From NCBI RefSeq assembly GCF_026000435.1, contig NZ_AP026764.1:62001-126000 (forward strand): a stretch of 64,000 nt of DNA. Direction: 5' to 3'. The notes beneath the pieces were generated by a model. It saw only the letters and a program-made list of their open reading frames with translations, searched no databases and was not told the DNA's origin. A program made the position numbers and the translations under genes. Positions 35,720 to 45,136 of this stretch are shown here, piece by piece (within the stretch, counting starts at the first letter, position 1; the number at the start of each line of letters is the position of its first letter). This DNA comes from Vibrio sp. STUT-A11 (lineage in GTDB: Bacteria > Pseudomonadota > Gammaproteobacteria > Enterobacterales > Vibrionaceae).

Positions 35720-36346
35720 ATGATTGAAAAAATTCTCATCGGATACTGCCGAATCGTTCAGAGTTTGATAAGAGGTATCGGGCGTTCCGTCTCCTATCTC
35801 CTGCCAATACTCGCCAGTGTCGTCGCTTACGAAGTGTTCGCACGTTATATTCTAGACCGACCTACGATATGGGGCTATGACACGTCGCTGTTTTTGTTTG
35901 GCTATATCTCAGCACTGGGCGGTGCTTATGCACAACAGAAAGGCGCTCATATCAACGTAGATATTATCCACGCTAAGGTTTCCGAAAAGATTCGACGTTG
36001 TTTCGATTTGCTGACTGCCGTATTAGCCATTGGTTTCTTAGCCGTGATGGCCAAAGTTTGCTGTGGAATGTTTTTCGAAAGCCTGGAGCTAAACTATCGA
36101 ACTCAGAGTGAGTGGGCTCCACCGTTACATCACTTTTGGCTGATGATTACAGTATCTGCAGGCATTTTTATTGCTCAATACTCGGTGCAAATCATTTGCA
36201 ACCTGTTCTATCTGCTGACATCCAGAGAACTTCTGAAACCTTCAAAGCACGACGTACCCTCTTCGCTTGAAGAGCAGCCGTTCAAAGTAGATTCAACAAA
36301 ATTTAATAAAGAGCAAAACACAGAGGAAGTGGCATATGGAGATTGA
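35720..36346 (+). CDS. TRAP transporter small permease subunit (DctQ)
   Basis: 208 residues from the ATG at 35720, which has a perfect AAGGAGG upstream; the frame is open back to 35675 without a site. Four membrane helices and the family signature VFARYILDRPTIWGYD followed by GGAYAQQKGAHINVDII are present. It forms the membrane complex with the large subunit, whose gene overlaps it by 11 bases. An unusually long hydrophilic tail (about 35 residues) follows the last helix. Confidence 0.9.
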   Translation: MIEKILIGYCRIVQSLIRGIGRSVSYLLPILASVVAYEVFARYILDRPTIWGYDTSLFLFGYISALGGAYAQQKGAHINVDIIHAKVSEKIRRCFDLLTAVLAIGFLAVMAKVCCGMFFESLELNYRTQSEWAPPLHHFWLMITVSAGIFIAQYSVQIICNLFYLLTSRELLKPSKHDVPSSLEEQPFKVDSTKFNKEQNTEEVAYGD

Positions 36347-37661
36347 AGTACTTACAGGGGTGTTATTGGCCTGTATCCTTACCGCTTTTGCTTTAGGTGC
36401 ACAAGTCGGACTCGCATTAGCGGCAATCGCCATGGGCGTGGGATATATCACCTGGGGTGAAGGTTTATTCAACATTATTCCGACTACCGTTGAGAGTACG
36501 TTTTTCAACTTTATCCTTTTAGCAATCCCACTCTACATTTACATGGGCCAGATTCTGACTCGCTCTGGCATCGGAGATGCCATGTTTAACGCCAGCCAAT
36601 TAGCCATTGGACGAATTCGCGGCTCATTGGCTATCAGCGTTATAGGCGTGTGTTCAATGATTGGCGCTATGGTTGGCATTATCGGCGCAGGCATCATGAC
36701 ATCGAGCAGCATCGCATTAAAACCGATGCTAGAACGCGGCTACGATAAACGCCTGGCGTTGGGTGTCATCATGGCTGGTGGCTCTTTAGGTATCCTTATT
36801 CCACCAAGTATCCCAATGATCATGTTTGCATCCGCGACACAGAACTCTGTTGGCAAAATGTTTCTCGGCGCTATGGTTCCCGCTTTGATTACCATTGTGC
36901 TTCTGATTAGCTACGTGGTGATTTCGTGCAAACTGAATCCAAATCGCGCACCATTGGATACCGAGAACGACAATGATATCGAGATCCCGAAAGGTTATGA
37001 GATGTTCAGAACCATTCGTGACGGCGCGTCTTCACTGTTACTGATTGTCGCTGTGTTAGGCAGTATTATTGCAGGTATTGCGACACCGACCGAATCTGGT
37101 GCAATCGGTGTTGTGGGTGCGATTATTCTGTCTATTTTGTTTAAACGCTTTAAGCCAGCAATGGTTCAGAAAGCTGGGCTACAAACGGCAACCTTAGTCA
37201 GCGTCGCGATGTGGATCATCCTTGGAGCGTCGGTATTCAGTAACTTCCATCTCCTGATGGGCGTACAAGGCATGGTTTCCGACATTACAACCAGTCTCGA
37301 TCTGCCACCGATCATGATCATCATCATGTTCCAGATCATCATGCTACTTCTGGGCTTCATCATTGATGAATTCATTATTGTCTTGATGTGCGCGCCGATC
37401 TTTACACCTGTCGCTGTCGCATTGGGTTACGACCCTATCTGGTTTGGTGTTCTGATGATCCTTAACATTGTTATCGCAGTACAAACTCCACCTTATGGTT
37501 TCGCTCTGTTTTACTTAAAAGGCATCGCGCCAAAAGGCATTACCATGCTGGATATCTATAAATCAGTCACCCCATTTATCCTAGTGCAATTGCTGGTTTT
37601 GTGTATTGTTATGGTTTTCCCAGATTTGGTCACTTGGCTACCCAACCAAGTCATGGGCTAG
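36336..37661 (+). CDS. TRAP transporter large permease subunit (DctM)
   Basis: 441 residues, wholly membranous, with family segments GVCSMIGAMVGIIGAGIMTSSSIALKPM, GGSLGILIPPSIPMI, ATPTESGAIGVVGA and VQTPPYGFALFYLKG. It carries the ion-coupled transport path. The strong terminator at 37676 ends the operon. Confidence 0.93.
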   Translation: MEIEVLTGVLLACILTAFALGAQVGLALAAIAMGVGYITWGEGLFNIIPTTVESTFFNFILLAIPLYIYMGQILTRSGIGDAMFNASQLAIGRIRGSLAISVIGVCSMIGAMVGIIGAGIMTSSSIALKPMLERGYDKRLALGVIMAGGSLGILIPPSIPMIMFASATQNSVGKMFLGAMVPALITIVLLISYVVISCKLNPNRAPLDTENDNDIEIPKGYEMFRTIRDGASSLLLIVAVLGSIIAGIATPTESGAIGVVGAIILSILFKRFKPAMVQKAGLQTATLVSVAMWIILGASVFSNFHLLMGVQGMVSDITTSLDLPPIMIIIMFQIIMLLLGFIIDEFIIVLMCAPIFTPVAVALGYDPIWFGVLMILNIVIAVQTPPYGFALFYLKGIAPKGITMLDIYKSVTPFILVQLLVLCIVMVFPDLVTWLPNQVMG

Positions 37662-37675
37662 ATATTAGAGAAAGG

Positions 37676-37702
37676 AAAGGCTGTTAAAAAACAGCCTTTT
37701 TT
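37676..37702. terminator. Strong terminator after the DctPQM operon
   Basis: AAAGGCTGT (37676-37684) pairs with ACAGCCTTT (37691-37699), followed by TTTATT. A-rich flank on the other side makes it usable from both strands; convergent genes meet here. Confidence 0.85.
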
Positions 37703-37709
37703 ATTGCCA

Positions 37710-37946
37710 TCAAGATGTTAGCCACGACTGAATTTTTTCCGCTTGAGGGACTCCGCCAGAATGCACTAGCTCTTCGTCCATCACCACGGCCGGTGTAGAC
37801 ATCACTCCGTAGTCCATGATGGTTTCCATATCCGTGACTTTTTCCACTTCAACGTCAACCCCCTGCTCCGCCGCTATTTTTTCGATCAAGTTTGCTGTAT
37901 TAACACAGTTCGCACAGCCTGAACCCAACACTTTAAAAACTTTCAT
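37710..37946 (-). CDS. Small thioredoxin-fold redox protein (CXXC, redox-active disulfide protein 2 family)
   Basis: 78 residues. The start MKVFKVLGSGCANCVNTANLIE gives the CxxC site, and the end has TPAVVMDEELVHSGG with the cis-Pro of thioredoxin folds. A GGAG site precedes the start, 9 bp after the permease gene. Such mini-thioredoxins are commonly encoded with the DUF318/ArsP-type permeases and may reduce or deliver the metalloid or metal ligand. Confidence 0.88.
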   Translation of the reverse strand: MKVFKVLGSGCANCVNTANLIEKIAAEQGVDVEVEKVTDMETIMDYGVMSTPAVVMDEELVHSGGVPQAEKIQSWLTS

Positions 37947-37955
37947 CTCCAGCTC

Positions 37956-38957
37956 CTAAAACCGCCATAGTGGTAAATTAAATATCCATCCCATCGTCGT
38001 AAACGCGAGCAGCAACATACCGAAAAGCATACCAAGAAGTCGCCACTGCATAACTTGTTTCAACATCACAAACTCAGGAATACTTGCGGCAACCGTGCTC
38101 ATACAAAATGCTAATGTAGTACCGATTGGCAAACCATTTTGAAGAAGGCTTTCCATCACGGGAATCACACCTGTCGCATTTGAATAAAGAGGAATACCAA
38201 TAAGTACCGACGCCGGAACCGACCACCATTGACCGGATCCCAAATGTGTTTCTATCCAACCATCAGGAACGAAGCCATGTAAGCCAGCTCCAATGCCGAC
38301 CCCAATAAACACCCACTTCCAGACACGACCTACAATCTCGACCATCTCTTGCTTGGCAAACGTGTGTCGCTCTGACAACGTTATTCCCGCGCTCCCATTG
38401 TCACTTAGGGTTTCATGACTCTGTTGCGGAAATTTGGCATTACGCATCGCCTTTGATGCCAGAGGCTGTAACCAGCGCTGTGCACCGATCACATCAAGGA
38501 TCCAGCCACTCACGATACCGATAAGCATCCCTATCACGACGTACATGACGGTGAACTTCCAGCCAAGTAAGCTGAATAGCAACAACACGGCGATTTCGTT
38601 AATCAACGGCGAGGTGATCAAGAAAGCCATAGTGATACCAATAGGAATACCTGCAGAGGTAAAACCTAAAAAGATTGGAATGCTAGAACAAGAGCAAAAT
38701 GGAGTGATTGCACCAAAAAAGCTGCCCGCAAGATACCCAAACCATCTACGTTTTCCCGCTAAATAGTGACGCACTTTTTCGACATTTAACGAGGCTCTAA
38801 ACAGCGCAATCACATAAATCATGACGACCAGTAGCACCAGGATTTTACTGACGTCTTCAATAAAAAAGTGAATAGCATCTGCGAGCTTGGTATTGGGCTG
38901 TAAAGAAAAAAGCTGGTAAGTCACCCAATCAGCGAGACGTGTAAAAACCTCAAACAT
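37956..38957 (-). CDS. DUF318/ArsP-like permease
   Basis: 333 residues, about eight to ten membrane helices in two homologous halves. The signature ITPFCSCSSIPIFLGFTSAGIP carries the paired cysteines of this family; the second half has SVPASVLIGIPLYSNATGVIPV and MSTVAASIPEFVMLKQV. Characterised relatives export methylated or trivalent organoarsenicals; others are associated with copper or zinc. A His-poor cytoplasmic loop of about 50 residues separates the halves. It is co-transcribed with the CXXC protein; the substrate is unproven. Confidence 0.85.
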   Translation of the reverse strand: MFEVFTRLADWVTYQLFSLQPNTKLADAIHFFIEDVSKILVLLVVMIYVIALFRASLNVEKVRHYLAGKRRWFGYLAGSFFGAITPFCSCSSIPIFLGFTSAGIPIGITMAFLITSPLINEIAVLLLFSLLGWKFTVMYVVIGMLIGIVSGWILDVIGAQRWLQPLASKAMRNAKFPQQSHETLSDNGSAGITLSERHTFAKQEMVEIVGRVWKWVFIGVGIGAGLHGFVPDGWIETHLGSGQWWSVPASVLIGIPLYSNATGVIPVMESLLQNGLPIGTTLAFCMSTVAASIPEFVMLKQVMQWRLLGMLFGMLLLAFTTMGWIFNLPLWRF

Positions 38958-38978
38958 ATCGAATCCTTATACTTACTA

Positions 38979-38999
38979 CGATGACCAGTCTGCTCATCG
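38979..38999. promoter_or_regulatory. Inverted repeat just upstream of the permease gene
   Basis: CGATGA (38979-38984) and TCATCG (38994-38999), 9-bp spacer, nested inside CTTAC...GTAAG. The repeat lies about 25 bp from the permease start, so it may be an operator or a leader hairpin. No adjacent regulator gene is present. Confidence 0.35.
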
Positions 39000-39253
39000 A
39001 TATTGCAAGTAAGTCAACAGCGTGAGACAAGGCACTCTGATACCTTGAGAAATAAGTTTTTACTCTAATTCTAGTCTATATCTCCAGGCTAATTTCATTT
39101 AGTGGCACTATTTCACCTTTGTTTTTTAATCTTTCACGACAAGTATTTAATAGTCGTATTGACTAGAAACCACCAAGTTGAAACCTTCGACATCATCATT
39201 GCCGAATCCTTAGCTATAGTTAGTCACAGATACAACGATCAAGGAGTTGTAAA

Positions 39254-39433
39254 ATGAACGATGAGACAAACCCTAAAGATAAAAGCAACTGGGCTATTGG
39301 CGGTGGAACACTACTCGGCTTAGGGGTGGGGATGATCTTTATTCAGCATTCTGCGCTCGCCTTTGTCGGCTGTCTGATTGCTGGCATCGGGATGGGGTTA
39401 ATCATTGCGGCCGTCATTAGCTGCAAAAAATAA
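39254..39433 (+). CDS. Small two-helix membrane protein (59 aa)
   Basis: ATG at 39254 with a perfect AAGGAG seven bases upstream. The product begins with a polar segment (MNDETNPKDKSNWA), then two hydrophobic helices, GGGTLLGLGVGMIF and FVGCLIAGIGMGLIIAAVI, ending SCKK. The strong ribosome site and clean two-helix design support a real gene; the family is not recognised. Confidence 0.7.
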   Translation: MNDETNPKDKSNWAIGGGTLLGLGVGMIFIQHSALAFVGCLIAGIGMGLIIAAVISCKK

Positions 39434-39561
39434 TTTCGATCGTTTGAATGATAAATAGATAGGGAACATTAGGTACTTTTCAAATTAATCAGGAATCTTA
39501 TCCAAAGATGAACCATTATTAATTCATAGGTTTAGCGCAGCCAATAAGACGTCCAGTAAGT

Positions 39562-41652
39562 ATGAATGTTCCTGATATTTTCATATCATCGATCTTAGGT
39601 ATCGTACTGTTAATAACAGTATCCGTGGCTTCGTCCCTGATTGCAAGAGCGCTGCGAGTCCCCTTCCCAATTATTCTGGTGATGTCTGGTGTTTGCCTTA
39701 CACTTCTACCCGAACTGCCAGCAGGCATCCGCATATTCTACGAACCCGATACTGCAGAGAAGACCATCTTATTCGTCTTCCTACCGTTATTGGTGTTCGA
39801 GGCCGCCTATAAATTCGATTTCGCTAAGTTCACCGCTAACTGGTCCGCGATTATGATCATGGCCATTCCCGGCGTCATGTTCTCAACGTTAATCATTACA
39901 GCGACACTTGTTTTTATTGGTATTTTAACGCCTCAGACCGCCCTAATCCTTGGGATTATTTTAAGTGCTACCGACCCCAGCGCCACGATCGCTATTTTTA
40001 AGGAGTCCGGCGCGCCTAAAGATCTCATCACGATTGTAGAGGGAGAAAGTTTATTCAATGATGCGACCGTCATTGCAGCATACAAAATCGCGGTGCTAAT
40101 TTTTGCCATGCACCTAACCCCGACAGATATGGTACTCACCGGGCTGTGGCAATTCACTTGGGTCTTTTTAGTCGGTGCACTTTGTGGCTATGTCACGGGT
40201 CACCTGCTTCTTTGGCTGATGAAGTCGCTGCCCGACGATCCTTATATCGAAATAAGCATCAGCCTTGTCACTGCGATTGGATGCTTTGTCTCTGTTGAGC
40301 AGCTTGTCCATGCCAGCAGTATTGTCGCTTTGACGATTTGCGGTTTAGTATTGGCAAAAAATACGCCATTACCGATCAGTAATGAGTCCAATCAGTATCT
40401 GAATAGCTTCTGGACCTACATGTCCGATCTCGCTAAAGCCATGATTTTTATACTGGTGGGATTGTGGTTAAATTTGGAATTGATCGCATCGCATTGGTTA
40501 AACACTCTGCTGGTGATCATCAGCATGCTTGCCGCGAGAGCGGGCTTTGTGTACTGGATTTTGCCATTTTTCGGGCGACTCCGCCGCCTTTCCTACTCTA
40601 TGCCGCGATCATACCAACACATCTGTTTATGGGGTGGACTAAGAGGTGCGGTCACTCTTGCACTTTCGATATTAGTGATTACCGACACCTCATTATTTAC
40701 TGTCGAAGAACGAGAAACCATGTTAGCCGTCGCCATGGGTGCGGTGTTCTTTACCATTTTGATTCAAGGGCTGACGTTATCTCCTCTTGCGAGCCGGTTA
40801 AAACTGGATGAAACCAGCATTGAAGAGAAGATTACCAAGAAAGAGCTTATGTTATCGGCGATGAAAGCCAGTGAGAAAGTGTTGGCACACCTGGCAAAAA
40901 CACCGTTAGCCGACAGCGGTGCTCCTGACGAAATCATGCAATCACTTAAATCGCATGTGGATGAAGAAAAGCGCGATTTGCGTCATCTCTATACCACAGA
41001 AGTGGACACTCAAAGTTTGTATAAGAAACTCATTATGGAAGGCTTGAGTATCGAGAGTGAATACCTCTACTTGCTTTATGATCAGGGCTTGATCTCAATG
41101 GAAAGTTATCAAAAGCACAGAGAGTTTTTTGATCAACAAATGGACGCGGCGCGCCATAAATACCAACAGCCAAATTCTCAACATACTCACACGCGATCGC
41201 TTTTCCGCACGTTTGATAAGTGGACACACAAACCTACGTCAGATGTGTCCATTCAGTACGAACTCGCTTGGTCGCGATTACTTACTACCGATTTAACGCT
41301 TATCGAACTTAAAGCTCTGCTAAACGACTACCCAGTTGAACCCGCTTTGAAAAAACAAGTGCTTCAGGTCTGGGCGTCCTGGCGCCAGCAAAGCGCAGAT
41401 ACCGTCAGCCAGCTGGACAAAACCTATCCCGTAATTACGGCGACAGCCCATAGAAAATGGCTACATCATATGCTGAATACGGTTCAAAAAGCGCACCTTG
41501 AGAAGTTTGTCAGGCAGCGTCTGATCAGTGAGTCGGACAAAGAGCAGATCGTAAAACAGCTGATGCATACCACCTCATCCTTTTATAAGGATTCGGTTGA
41601 TAACATTCGAACTGGCCGTGACTCAACCCACTCTACTGACGACACTAAATAG
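39562..41652 (+). CDS. Sodium/proton antiporter, CPA1 (NhaP-like) family with large cytoplasmic tail
   Basis: 696 residues. The first about 415 residues form 12-13 membrane helices with CPA1 motifs: FLPLLVFEAAYKFD, ILSATDPSATIAIFKE (the ND/DP ion-site region), VEGESLFNDATVIAAYK and GGLRGAVTLALS. About 280 hydrophilic, largely helical residues follow, longer than in simple NhaP proteins and probably regulatory. It exchanges cytoplasmic sodium or potassium for protons at the inner membrane. The ribosome site is weak. Confidence 0.9.
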   Translation: MNVPDIFISSILGIVLLITVSVASSLIARALRVPFPIILVMSGVCLTLLPELPAGIRIFYEPDTAEKTILFVFLPLLVFEAAYKFDFAKFTANWSAIMIMAIPGVMFSTLIITATLVFIGILTPQTALILGIILSATDPSATIAIFKESGAPKDLITIVEGESLFNDATVIAAYKIAVLIFAMHLTPTDMVLTGLWQFTWVFLVGALCGYVTGHLLLWLMKSLPDDPYIEISISLVTAIGCFVSVEQLVHASSIVALTICGLVLAKNTPLPISNESNQYLNSFWTYMSDLAKAMIFILVGLWLNLELIASHWLNTLLVIISMLAARAGFVYWILPFFGRLRRLSYSMPRSYQHICLWGGLRGAVTLALSILVITDTSLFTVEERETMLAVAMGAVFFTILIQGLTLSPLASRLKLDETSIEEKITKKELMLSAMKASEKVLAHLAKTPLADSGAPDEIMQSLKSHVDEEKRDLRHLYTTEVDTQSLYKKLIMEGLSIESEYLYLLYDQGLISMESYQKHREFFDQQMDAARHKYQQPNSQHTHTRSLFRTFDKWTHKPTSDVSIQYELAWSRLLTTDLTLIELKALLNDYPVEPALKKQVLQVWASWRQQSADTVSQLDKTYPVITATAHRKWLHHMLNTVQKAHLEKFVRQRLISESDKEQIVKQLMHTTSSFYKDSVDNIRTGRDSTHSTDDTK

Positions 41653-41721
41653 CGAAACCAACCCAAATATTTCTAAGGCTTGAACCATATTAATCATTTG
41701 ATCAAGCAGGGCTGGTTGTAA

Positions 41722-42801
41722 CTAAACTTCTACGTACGTTTTGCGAACTCGCTTAGTCAGTTTGATTACGAGCTCATACGGAATGGTACCTATGTGTTTC
41801 GCGACTTTTTCAATCGGTAGATTGTCGCCCCAAAACTCAACGGTATCTCCGACAGCATCACGTGCATCAGGCCCAAGATCCACGGTAACCATATCCATAG
41901 AAACGCGACCAGAGATAGGAACGATTCGTCCGTTGATATAGACAGGAGTACCAACCGGTGCATTTCGAGGATAGCCGTCACCATACCCCATCGCGATAAC
42001 ACCAATGTTGGTATCACGTTCTGAAGTCCAGCTTTCACCATAACCCACAGGTTGATTCGCCTTATGCTCGCGTATCGCAATAAGCTTTGAGTTCAGTGTC
42101 ATTACACAATGTAACCCATGCTCCTTACCCGTTTCATTTTCATTTGGGCAAATACCATAAAGAGAAATGCCCGCTCTCATGTAATCGAGGTGAGAGTCAG
42201 ACCAATACAGAATGCCCGCTGAGTTAGCTAGTGTTTTAGGTCCTGGGAAGTCGCCGGTTTGCGACAGAAACAGATCGATCTGCTTTTGCGTCGCAGGGGA
42301 GGATAAATCGTCAGCACAGCTAAAATGACTCATGAAACCAACCGGTCCCGCGAGTTTGTTGGTCGCTTCGATTTGTCGAACGTAGTCGCTGAGTTCATAG
42401 GGGTGGATCCCCAACCTATGCATCCCGGTATCCAGTTTGAGCCAGACCGTAACAGGGGTAGTGATATCAGCCTGTTTAAGATCTTCCAACTGCTCTTTGC
42501 AATGAATCGCCGTATGGAAACCTTCACGTGCAGCCATTTCGAGATCAGCTTTACAAAAACACCCTTCCAGCAGCAGTATTGGCTGTTTAATACCTTCGCT
42601 TCTTAGCTCTAGCGCTTCTTCGATACGAGACACAGCAAACATGTCGGCTTGCGTCAGTGTTTTTGCAGTTTTTACAGCGTTATGCCCGTAAGCATCACCT
42701 TTTATCACAGCGACAACAGATTTATCAGCGCATTTATTTTTAAGTACATCGTAGTTATCGCTAAGTGCTTTTAGATTAATAACAGCTTCAGCAGTGATCA
42801 T
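41722..42801 (-). CDS. alr: Alanine racemase
   Basis: 359 residues. The PLP lysine is in VVAVIKGDAYGHNAVK (KGDAYGH instead of the common KANAYGH), the catalytic Tyr in IAMGYGDGYPRNAP, with ISGRVSMDMVTVDLG after it. MHRLGIHP is also typical. Interconverts L- and D-alanine, supplying D-Ala for peptidoglycan or allowing D-Ala use. No signal peptide, so it is not the periplasmic broad-specificity racemase. It faces the D-amino-acid operon at 44132-46978 across 1.3 kb. Confidence 0.9.
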   Translation of the reverse strand: MITAEAVINLKALSDNYDVLKNKCADKSVVAVIKGDAYGHNAVKTAKTLTQADMFAVSRIEEALELRSEGIKQPILLLEGCFCKADLEMAAREGFHTAIHCKEQLEDLKQADITTPVTVWLKLDTGMHRLGIHPYELSDYVRQIEATNKLAGPVGFMSHFSCADDLSSPATQKQIDLFLSQTGDFPGPKTLANSAGILYWSDSHLDYMRAGISLYGICPNENETGKEHGLHCVMTLNSKLIAIREHKANQPVGYGESWTSERDTNIGVIAMGYGDGYPRNAPVGTPVYINGRIVPISGRVSMDMVTVDLGPDARDAVGDTVEFWGDNLPIEKVAKHIGTIPYELVIKLTKRVRKTYVEV

Positions 42802-43150
42802 TAACTCATTCCCAGTAATATACCAATCGGAGTAAGTTTTTCATCATTATTGCAGGTTAAATTCGCTGATGGTTGGGTAACAGATCGGTAATTAAAATAA
42901 CAAGTTAATGCTATCTATACCTTGCTCTACGCGATTTATCCAACGCAATAAAATGACTATTTCCTCATTCAAATTGGTATTGAATTTCTTCCATGTCAGC
43001 TCTACAAACACAATTCATTGGATTGTATCTGATGAGCCGATTAATAACGGTTATAGCTCTTGTTTTGCGATAATTTACGGTCTTTCTATACGAGTTACCT
43101 AAGCCACCAAATAAACTCAACGCAAATATACTCAATATCAATTAAGCAAT

Positions 43151-43415
43151 ATACCCAAATAACCTCGAGATGCTTGGTTCAGCGAGAATGACTTGGCTCT
43201 CAGACGCGGCAACGATTTGAAGATCTAGTGGTTCTAAATCAAAAATCGTTAACAAAGGCTGTGAGTCAAGACAACTCGCCCTTCGGGAGCGTGTCACTGA
43301 CACAATTTCTGCGTCAAACAACTTGGAAAGAGCTTGCTATTCCGCTTCATTATTTTCCTTGAACTAGTATCAGTGACAACGCTCTGAATCCTGCATCTTG
43401 AAGTCATTTGGGTAT
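43151..43415 (+). repeat. Complete 265-bp MITE-like repeat with terminal inverted repeats
   Basis: The left end ATACCCAAATAACCTCGAGA (43151 on) and the right end read backwards, ATACCCAAATGACTTCAAGA, form imperfect terminal inverted repeats of about 35 bp that continue to TTCAGCG / TTCAGAGCG. The interior has no transposase and no ORF of note. An internal inverted pair GTCACTGACAC / TATCAGTGAC is visible. A second, truncated copy lies at 26468. The layout is that of a non-autonomous mobile repeat; the family name is not known to me. Confidence 0.8.
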
Positions 43416-44131
43416 ATACAGACCATCGTTCCAATCAGCACATACACTCAGCTATTAAGCTTTTTTACAGTGAAATACCCTAAAGAAATACTCATGGTAT
43501 AAGTTCCGAACTGGAATTCTAAAACCTGTATATTATTTCGATATAAATCAAAATATCAGATTAATATATAAAAGCAAGCACCAATAAAACCATAAAATAA
43601 ATATGGGATTATAACGATAAAAATCAGACAAAAATGGCAAACTACGCACCATTTAGGGTCAATATGTATTCTTTTGGTGCAATCCGGTGAATATTAAAAA
43701 ATATCATTGAGCTATAATTATAAAACCAACCAGTAAAGTTTGAATTACATCACATAATAGAATCATCTATATATTAATTTAAACTTAGTATAAATGACCA
43801 ATGGATAAGTCATGGCTTATTTTATAGATAAGACGCGTAATTCACTAAGTACTAACACAATCTGTTACTGACACACTCATAGACGACATTTAAAGCACGA
43901 CGGCAAGGTTAAAATCAGAATATTATGAAAACCAAACTTATTGAATAAATATGCGTTAAATTAATTTACTTTGAATAAATAGTGCATTTTTTTGAGTTTC
44001 ATTGCTTATACTTTAAATATTCTTATGTATCGACTGAGGTTGATGTCACGAATTTTGCACTGTAGTTTGTATTGAGAAGCAAGATTAAAAGCTGGTCAGA
44101 AATCCAATTCACGACATGGAGTTAACACAAA
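43416..44131. other. AT-rich intergenic region upstream of the D-amino-acid operon
   Basis: About 700 bp of strongly AT-rich sequence without a convincing ORF. It follows a further 350 bp gene-free stretch (42802-43150) upstream of alr. It should hold the dgcN promoter; several TATAAT-like words occur but none can be singled out. Its composition would suit H-NS binding. Confidence 0.5.
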
Positions 44132-45136
44132 ATGGAACTTAAACAACCTTATCTATTATTTTTAGGCGATGCTGCAGATGCTTTAGCAGCGAAAGTCGCA
44201 CAGGGAATCAAAACGTGGCGACCAGAACATTGTGTTGGACAATTACGCCTTGAGGGTTGTAATGCTGATGTTGGCCTTGACGATCTAAGTGTGGCACAAG
44301 CTGTTGAGGCGGGTGCCAAAACATTGGTTATTGGCGTTGCTAACCGAGGTGGCGTGATTTCTGAGGAGTGGATTTCGGTCCTGATCGAAGCACTTGAATC
44401 GGGTATGGACATCGCAGCAGGTTTACATAATAAATTAAACGACATTCCTGAGCTGGTAGAGAGTGCAAAGAAAAATGGCTGCAGCCTTTTCGATGTTCGC
44501 TATCCAACACAAACCTACCCTGTCGCAAACGGTAAGCAACGTTCAGGCAAACGCCTATTAACGGTAGGTACAGACTGCTCTGTAGGCAAAATGTATACCT
44601 CGCTGGCGATCGAGAAAGAAATGAAAGAACGAGGCATTGATGCTGATTTTCGCGCCACCGGTCAGACGGGTATTCTGATCACTGGTGAAGGTGTCAGCGC
44701 AGACTGTGTAGTCGCCGATTTCATTGCCGGTGCTATTGAAACCATCGCGCCAGAAAATGATCCACAGCACTGGGATGTCATAGAAGGCCAAGGATCGTTA
44801 TTCCACGCTTCGTTTGCAGGTGTTACCACAGGTCTTATCCATGGCTCTCAAGCAGACGCTTTAGTGTTGTGTCATGAGCCGACTCGCACCCATATGCGTG
44901 GCCTGCCTGATTATCCATTGCCGGATATCAAAGCTTGTATGGAAGCCAATATTGCCACCGCAAAACTCACCAATCCAAATGTCCAATTTGTCGGTATCTC
45001 AATCAACACTTCAGGCCTGTCAGAAAGTGAAGCGATGGAATACATGGATAGCGTTGAGTCTGAAGTGGGCTTGCCAGTTGTCGATCCATTCCGTCAAGGC
45101 GTAGCACGTATCGTAGATAAATTAGCGGAGCTGTAA
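44132..45136 (+). CDS. dgcN: DUF1611 family protein, DgcN-type D-glutamate N-acetyltransferase
   Basis: 334 residues. An N-terminal Rossmann-like domain (to about 130) is followed by a P-loop domain with GTDCSVGKMYTSLAI and the family segments RATGQTGILITGEGVSADCVVADFIAGA, VIEGQGSLFHASFAGV and CHEPTRTHMRG. Proteins of this family paired with an enolase-superfamily partner have been described in marine bacteria as the N-acetyltransferase of a D-glutamate catabolic route. The next gene starts inside the stop codon (TAATG), supporting that pairing. Confidence 0.8.
   Translation: MELKQPYLLFLGDAADALAAKVAQGIKTWRPEHCVGQLRLEGCNADVGLDDLSVAQAVEAGAKTLVIGVANRGGVISEEWISVLIEALESGMDIAAGLHNKLNDIPELVESAKKNGCSLFDVRYPTQTYPVANGKQRSGKRLLTVGTDCSVGKMYTSLAIEKEMKERGIDADFRATGQTGILITGEGVSADCVVADFIAGAIETIAPENDPQHWDVIEGQGSLFHASFAGVTTGLIHGSQADALVLCHEPTRTHMRGLPDYPLPDIKACMEANIATAKLTNPNVQFVGISINTSGLSESEAMEYMDSVESEVGLPVVDPFRQGVARIVDKLAEL

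Noticed and set aside
43151..43415. Insertion sequence
   Set aside because: Too short for a transposase and none encoded; fits a MITE-like repeat instead.
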